A stretch of DNA of 64,000 nt from Deroplatys truncata (Eukaryota > Arthropoda > Insecta > Mantodea > Mantidae). The translations under genes and the position numbers were made by a program. Shown piece by piece: positions 46,501-55,083 of this stretch (position 1 is the stretch's first letter; the number at the start of each line of letters is the position of its first letter). The stretch is taken from assembly GCA_030765065.1 (NCBI GenBank), contig CM060978.1, forward strand, positions 56,386,421-56,450,420, read 5' to 3'. The notes under the pieces were generated by a model. The model searched no databases and was not told where the DNA came from. It worked only from the letters and a program-made list of their open reading frames with translations.

Positions 46501-49500
46501 GTACGTTCTACTCTACAAATTTCTGCACAACTAACAAGAAGTGGTTGAGTAATACAATATTTTTAAGGACATGGCCTACCTCTCCTGCATGACACACGCC
46601 CACTTTCTCCACAGTACGTAGACAATCCCTCGGAATGGGAATCACCTCTGTTTCTCTGCACTTGTACACGTGACCCATGCTGGGAGCGATATTCCACGTC
46701 GCTATTGGTGGAGGAACCTGTCAACAGACCAAGTCATCAGTACATGTAATTTTAACTAAAAAATATATTTGGTAGCATAGCAATGGATCACAATCTTTTC
46801 ATCAAAATAATCTCGTATTTTGTTTTAGTATGTAGTAGAAGGACTTCTATCGTGAACAGTTACAGTCTATTCTTGTAGGTTACAACATTCGCATGGGCCT
46901 CATTGCCGTACAGGGTGAACCATTTAAGTTGAGACTGTACAATATCTCCAAACCTCATTTAATTTGATCTTAACTGCAGCTTTCCTTTTAAAAAAGTTAA
47001 ATTAACCCTAAAATGACTATCATAACGTCCTCCAAACAAACCACGACTAATGGCATTTACTTTCCCCCATAATATAAAGCAACTTTATTTAAGACATTTC
47101 CTTCTGTAATCTTAGTTTTGGAGATATTGTACAGAATCAACTTAAGTGATCCGCCCTGTATTCATATATATGTGCTAGTATGCACTATAATAACTGCTAA
47201 CGTAAAGAAGGAAGAAACGAAAGAAGAAAAATCTGATGTGTTACACTCACATGACTTTCTCTACTCTTGTACAAACTATTTTCACAAACGCTTATTCTCC
47301 ATAAGCTTCATGTTAATCGATATATCGAGATGTTAATCTTATTGCTAATTTCCTTGTAGATGCAAGGGGAATTGGTAGGCTTTAAACGATAGTCAAATGT
47401 TTTAACAGCTGGTTGCTATGTAGAGTATTCCATTCTCTTTGCATGTCCAGGACTTAAAAAAAATGAATAACGAGTTTGAGAAAAAGTATAAGTATTGGAA
47501 AATTTAAGGGAATAACAAGCAATATCTCGAAAATGGTTCACTCGCCAAAAAATGTATATGACACAAATTGTGTATTTTAATGCGATCTACATTTCTTTTT
47601 GTAGTAAACATTTGTCTATCTCTTATGGTTTATGCAAAAGTCGTTCACAATGAAGAATACTTTTGGAGACATTCCCAGAAAATTCAAGATATACATTTTA
47701 TTTGTCATGAAAGTATCTTAAACATATGATATTTTAATCAAAATCGTTAGAGCCATTTTTGAGAAAATTAAAATTTTCGAAAAATGTTCCATGTAAAGGG
47801 TAATCTGGGATGGGGGGATTTTCTTGAAAACCTTCGTGTCGCATCTCTGGAAGATACTGAACCTAAATACCAAGTTTGGTGTTTATCCGGCTGTTCGTTT
47901 CTGAGTTATGCTGTTCACAGACACACAGACACACACACTTTTTTGGATTCAGGGGGTCTCAAAACATGTATTTCCGGTGAAATCTCGGTATCGACTTTTT
48001 GGGTGGAATACAATACTTCCCCTACTTACTATACGTAGCAGAGAAAGTAAAAAGGGAAAGAACGGAAAAAAGTATGTAGGTTTAACAAGGGCATGTAGAA
48101 ATTAATCTGAGTCTAAATCCGTACGTGGAAAATTCACCCAGAGTGTAGAAAATGAATCATTTTTTACTGAGGAAATACATTTATTCGCAAGTTGGCACCC
48201 TAAATTTAAATAGGTGACATAATAGTAAATCTTGGAATTAACTTAATTGAAATGAAAAAAACTCTTGCGATAATAATAAATGATATTTTTACTATTGTTT
48301 CTGATTATAAACACACAGTAGTTAAAAAAATTCAATGCCACAGCCTGGATTTGAATCACGGATCTCCCGGTCACCGTCCGGTCGCTCTTACCACTGAGCT
48401 ACCATGGCAACAGGCCGGCACGCCATTAAATTCTTTAACTGATTCGCATTTTTCATGGTAAACCACAAGAACATCTCAAATTGTATTGGCGACTTACAAT
48501 GTTGTAAGTACTTTAAATCCCGGGCTTCATAGTTTCAACTACGATTAGGTCAATTAATGGAAAAATTGACATTTTCCAGTTATCTGATTCTACCTTTCCA
48601 ACCCTGTCCAACACACGGCTTGTGTGGAAGAACAATTAGTTCCATTGTTTCTGTAGTCTCCACTTCAGGTTTTGTTCAAAAAGTGAAAATGAGAGAAGAA
48701 GATGAATTTGACAGCTGCAGTCATAGAAGCAGCCGAACATAGAACCTTGAATATTCTTCCTAAAAAATCTAGAAAACTTTATTTCCGTATATTTATTCAT
48801 TGTTATATTCTTATTTAGTAAACAACGAATAAAACAAAAACCATACCCTTATTAAATTAAAACATCTTTCAAGACAAATATATAATAATTACTCATTGTT
48901 GCCTGGACACGACCAACTAATCGTGCACTTTCGTAACAGTAGTACATAAATGGAGCGTTAAAGTTTTTAAATTTGCAAGATAAAGCTATAACATTTAATT
49001 AGAACCCGAAAAAATGGATTACACTGTCTTTAGCTTCCATTAATATTTATAATCAGTCATTTTACTTTGTAAGAACCTGTAAGTGCATCCCATACCGGAT
49101 AGTTCCTGTACACAACAATAGCTTGTGCAGGACACTAGTCCATTTTGTGACGTTTCCCCGCTCCAGAGAATTCCTTTTGGCAGTTCAAGTAGCCTCTCCT
49201 ACAAGAACATTTCGCATTGTATGCGGGGTATATAAGGGGGCTCTTTCCCGCGAGTTCAGTTCAGTCAATAAGTTACGAAGTTAAAAGTACTAAGTGCAGT
49301 TCAACTTTTACTTGTGACTCATGAATTCAGTTGTGGGTTGTGATTCGACGGATGAGTTGTGTTCTGTTCTGAGCGTGTGTTAAAGGCGTCTCAAGTGTAA
49401 ATTTTGTGCTATCCTGAGCACTTAAGTGGCAAATAAAGTGTGTTTAATAGAAGTATTGTAATTCCCTTTTGTTTTTAGTTTGTGATACTACAGGTTGTGC

Positions 49501-52500
49501 AAGTGTCGGTGCGTAAAAGTTTCAAAATAAAATTTCTTGTAAACCACTTGCACTAGAATCTTGCAACAAACGCCACTGATATTCTAATTTACCCTACCTT
49601 TATTCTGTTGATGTAACTAGGTATTGTTCCATTTAAAAATTGTATGTTTGCTTAAAAAATACAGTTTCTTAGTATTATTAGAATCTGTTTACAGGCTAAA
49701 TGTACGAGCTCCTGACTACCAATCAATGCTGTGAAAACTATACATCAATAGCACTTTCTATTTCGAAAATATTTTCGGTGCAAGCTTTAGGTGATTCACC
49801 CTGTATATAGCGGCATAGTTGCACGGTAAATGTGATGGCTTCATTATTTTGTGTTCGCCAGTTTTATATATTGTCCACAATGGGGTGAAATCGTTGTAAA
49901 CCACTTTCAAACATGTATATATTGTAAAATCTTAATGCTATTGTATTAAAGACCGAAGCAAGAATAAGCTGACTTTTAAAGTTTCTCAGTATTGTAAGAC
50001 AAGAAACTTCAAGATTGAATCCAAGTTGTAAATTCCAAGCTGGATGTTGTTTAGTATACAAATTTTCGAAGTGCTAGGAATCGAATTCTAAACAAATAAA
50101 ACGTACGTTCGTTCTCCGACACACCACAAATAGTTGCCCTTTCCTTTTACAGTGCAGTGCGATTGAACCGAAAGCCTCTATGACGTCAATTTAGACCAGC
50201 AGCAACAAACCTAAAAGACGACCTCGCTAGGGCAAAGTGTCGTTAATAATGTTATCCCAGATATGATATATCAAGTATTCGGATCAACTTGAAGGTTTAT
50301 CGGAATACTTGAATCAACTGAGAACCTTTAATTTTTACCGTTATCTTGCAATGGTAGCTCAAGCGGTAAGAGCATCGCCTGCCTACACACGGCTCAAGAA
50401 TGGTTATATATGATAAATATTTTCACTAGTATTAGTAACTGTCTTGGAATAAATAAGCTGGCGAAGATATTGTAATATATCGGCTATGGTCCAACATTTT
50501 TGGGTCGACGGGGCCAGGCAATATGAGATAAACAAAGAGAAGTCGCGTTCTCGCCCGGAGTCAACATCCTCTGGAATTTTTCCTCCCGCTCCAGAACGTG
50601 CGTCCAGATAATTACAATAAGTTCTGTGGAAGATTCCAATGAATATATAAGCGAGCGTTCTCGCGAGAAGAGTCGTTCAGTGAGTGAGCTTCTGGTTCGA
50701 AGAAAAGTGCTGTTCTCCGAGCGAGTTTGTGACGACTGCCATATAGAGTACTGCTACTGCAGCAGAGATTGGAGCGACTGAAATGAACCATCCGAAGAAG
50801 AGGCTTTATCGTGCGTATTTCATTACGCCACTACGTTTCGAAGAAACTGAAGTGACTGGAGGTAGTTCACATCGGTGATGTGACGGTGTGAACTAAGGGA
50901 AGTCCCACTGAAAGTTCTACCAGATAAAAACAGTAACACTGAAAACTAATGAAGAGTCAGTTAAAAACTGGACAAATTAACTATCTCTTACACATCATAA
51001 ATGCTTACCCTATGCTTCTCGCGAGGAGCAGTATGGTATCGTTTCCTGGTGGAAGTGTCTGACCCTGTTCTGGGGATGTAACCGTTAATGTTGGCTACTT
51101 GCTGGGACCCAGCCACGGATGCGGGGACCTTCTGCTGGTTGGGAAACTGTAGGGACGAGAATCTCCCAGGTCCTGGGGATGGCGACGGCGTCTTGGGCAC
51201 GGTGTCATCGCTGTCCTGTTTCTCTGTCTCCTCTGTCATGGACAAGCTGCCCTCCCGCTCTGGAACAGGCCTTTACGTGTTCCATAACATTGCAACCATA
51301 GTACAGCTTAATAAATCAGCAATAGAGTCATGCAAGTTAAAACCTTTTAATCGGTACAATAGGTTAATTTACTTTCTCTACCATATACGTATAGTAGGTG
51401 GAGGAAGTATTGTATTCCGTCCAAAATTCGATACCACGGTTTTACTGGAAATAAATGTACCCAAATAGTATTTTTAAAAAAGGTGTGGATGTGTGTGTGT
51501 GTAAACACAAACAATGTAGTGAGGTCGAATACATATCAAATTAGGCTTTTTCACTTCAATTATCCAAAGATGCGACTTGAAGATTTCCAAGAAAATTCAC
51601 CCTTAACCAACTCTTTCGTTATTTGTTTTATTAAACATTTTTCTTAAAGATTTTGTTTAAAAAACTGAAATTCTGAAATGAAATGAAATTATTTGATTGA
51701 ACGTTTACTACAGTAAAAAAAACTGATGTGTTGCACTTGCATGACTTTCTCTACTCTTATACAAACTATTTTTACCAACGTTTATTCTCCATATACTTCA
51801 TATTAATCGAGATAAACATTTGCAGAAACTATCTTATTGAAAATTTTCTTGTAGGTGTAAGGGGAATATGGTAGGCTTTAAGCGATAGTCAAATATTTTA
51901 AGAGCTGGTTGCTATGTGGAGCATTCCATTCTCTTTGCATGTCCAGGACATAAAAAAATGAATAACAAATTCCCAATTGAGAAAAAGTATAAGTAGTGGA
52001 AAATTTAAGGGAATAACTAGCAATATCTCGAAAATGGTTGACTCAATAAAAAAATGTATATGACATAAATTGTGTATTTTAAAGCGATCTACATTTTTTG
52101 GGTAGTAAGATTTTGTCTATCTCTTATGGTTTACCAGGTATGCAAAAGTCGTTCACAATGAACAATACTTTTGGAGGCATTCCCAGAGAATTCAAGATAT
52201 ACATTTTATTTGTCATGACAGTGTCTTAAATATATTTTATTCAAAATCGTTAGAGCCATTTCCGAGAAAATTAAAATTTTCGAAAAATGTTCCATGTAAA
52301 GGGTAATCTGGTGTGGGGAAATTTTCTTGAAAACCTTCGTGTCGCATCTCTGGAAGATACTGAACCTAAATACCAAGTTTGGTGTTTATCCAACTGTTCG
52401 TTTCTGAATTATGCTGTTCACAAGCAGACACACACACGGACATGTTTCCAAAAATGCTTTTTTTGTATTCAGGGGGCCTCAAAACATATATTTGCAGTGA

Positions 52501-55025
52501 AATCTCGGTATCGAATTTTTGGGTGGAATACAATACTTCCCCTACCTACTATACGTAGTAGAGAATGTAAAAATACGTTTTGAGTTATGCTGTTCCATAC
52601 AGATTGAGGAGACCTCAAAACAGGTATCTCCGGTGAAATCTAGGTATCGAATTTTTGGGTGAAATGCAATACGGCTACTTATTTACCTTAAATTTGAAAG
52701 AGGATTGTAATTCACTTAAGGCTGATAAAACTCAGTAATGGTTGATTTAGGTTTACTACCTCTAGGGTTTATACAGAGTATAATATACCAAGGTTGACTT
52801 ACCAGAGGAGCTGCGAAGGGTGGCGTGGTTGGGACTGTAGTATGTGTTGACCAGGGGTGAGCGATACTGCTCGAACGTGACAGAGGGTGGATCACTGGGA
52901 GGATCCTGGCTGGCTGGTGTGGGATGTGCACTCACGTGAACCATCCCATTGTTGTTCACCGGCACCAAGTTCATTAGTAGGTCCTGTCAATCAATAACAG
53001 AAAAGCTGTTTTGACTATTCGATCCATACGCCATGTATTTGATAACAGCCAATTGCCTTGGATACAATCCACCACGGTTGTTTATCTTACACAGTGCTTT
53101 CAAGTAAAAACTCTTCCGCACTCGTGATGTTTTGACTATCGGCGACTACGAGTGGCATTCCGCACTCTTTCTCCTACAAGTTGCGCAAGGCGTATTGCCG
53201 ATCCGATTTTGATGAGACGACAATACTGAATTCAATACAAAATTCAGCTATTCGGATTGCAAAAGTGCTTATCGCACTAGTTCTGTAGATAGCATATTAA
53301 TGGAAGCCAATGAAACTCCATTACAATGCCATATTAAACAATTAAACATTACCCACGCTCTCAAAATAGCAGCAACACCGAAATCTAGAATGTACCCACT
53401 GATTTTCTCAAATCCTTGTGATACTTTCCTCACACAACAATCACATTCATTGCCATTTCAAATCAGAATAAACATATCTCAAAGAAATGAACACCATAAT
53501 TCCTAATAGCTCCTCAAGGCAACTAGAGGTGGATCATCCACCCTGGAAGAAGAAAATACCACCCATTGATATAGAATTAAGCAAGCATAATCGGATAAAT
53601 ACCAACGAACTAATCTACCAGCGGTTATTTAAAGAAAAACTAGCAAAATACACATCCAAGCTCTGCATCTATACGGATGGTTTAAAAACTGAAAAAGGCA
53701 ATGGATGTGCTGTGATATGTGGAGATGCCATCCTCCAATACAAGTTACCATCCTTGTTCTCTATATATGGTTGTGAATTATATGTTATTAAAAAGGCATA
53801 GAATACGCTCTGGAAACTGCACATAGTGACTCTCTATCAGCCTTAAATGTAATACAAGACACGTTCTCTACCAATATTAATGTAAACGAAATACATAATC
53901 TTGTTACCATCCTTTATAACTTGGAAAAGTCACTCAATTTCATGTGGATACCATCTCATAAAAACATACTCGGTAATGAAAGAGCCGATACTGCAGCAAA
54001 ACAAGCTACAGAACTACCAACACAAGAAAATGATATCAAAATATCTCTCCAAGATGCAGTCACACATTTTAAGAGGAAAATACACAAAGAATGGCTGACC
54101 AGCTGGATGAACAATTCTACAAGTAAACTTCATGATGTACGTGGAACTTCAACTCAAGAATATCCATTAAGACAGCTACAGCGGCGAAACCAAATTGTAA
54201 TATCCCGACTACGAATTGGGCATACCAAACTGACACACTCTTATTTGTTAAATAGAAGCTCTCCACTAATTTGTGAAACATGCAAAACAACATTAACAGT
54301 AGTACATATTATATTAACATGTCCAAAATTTGAAAATCGACGTAGTCAGGTTGGTATGCCCAGAAATATTTCTGCAGCACTCAATGATGCAACTTTCATC
54401 CAGAAAGTAATTACTTTTCTTAAATTAATTAATATATATCAATACATTTAACCAAATTGTAACCTGTATATATACATAATGTGTAAGTATTATACTGTAA
54501 TACAATAATGTAAGCAACTGTACACGAAAGCTCGTGATAAAACCTAGGAAGGTTAAAATGACCCTAAATAATGCTTTTTGAAAAAAAAATAGATGAACAA
54601 GAGTACAGAAGATAACATTTTAACCCCATTTTTTCAGTAACTTGCAGAAGAAAAGAAATCATATGTGTAGTTTCAAAAGATTCTGCAACTGCTCATACAG
54701 TAGTGGAGTCCATGAGTAAAATTAAGGAAGTATCTCAAGATTAGGGTGATAAGTGTTGGTGTATGACCCTCTCGCTCACCAGACAGGGTGTTTAAAAATA
54801 GAGAAAGAAACAACCCTCACACATTGATGGAGCTAAAGGAAAACATCATAAATGAAATCAGAAGTGTGTTTTCCCGAAACAATACCTGTTTACCTGAAGG
54901 GGAATGCTATTTCCAGCATTTTCTATATGATTTTTTACACAATACTTAGAGTGAAGATAAGGTAATATATCTGTAATATTTGACAAAACATTTAAATATT
55001 TTCTAATTATTTTCTCTTTTTTATC

Positions 55026-55083
<58 letters not shown>

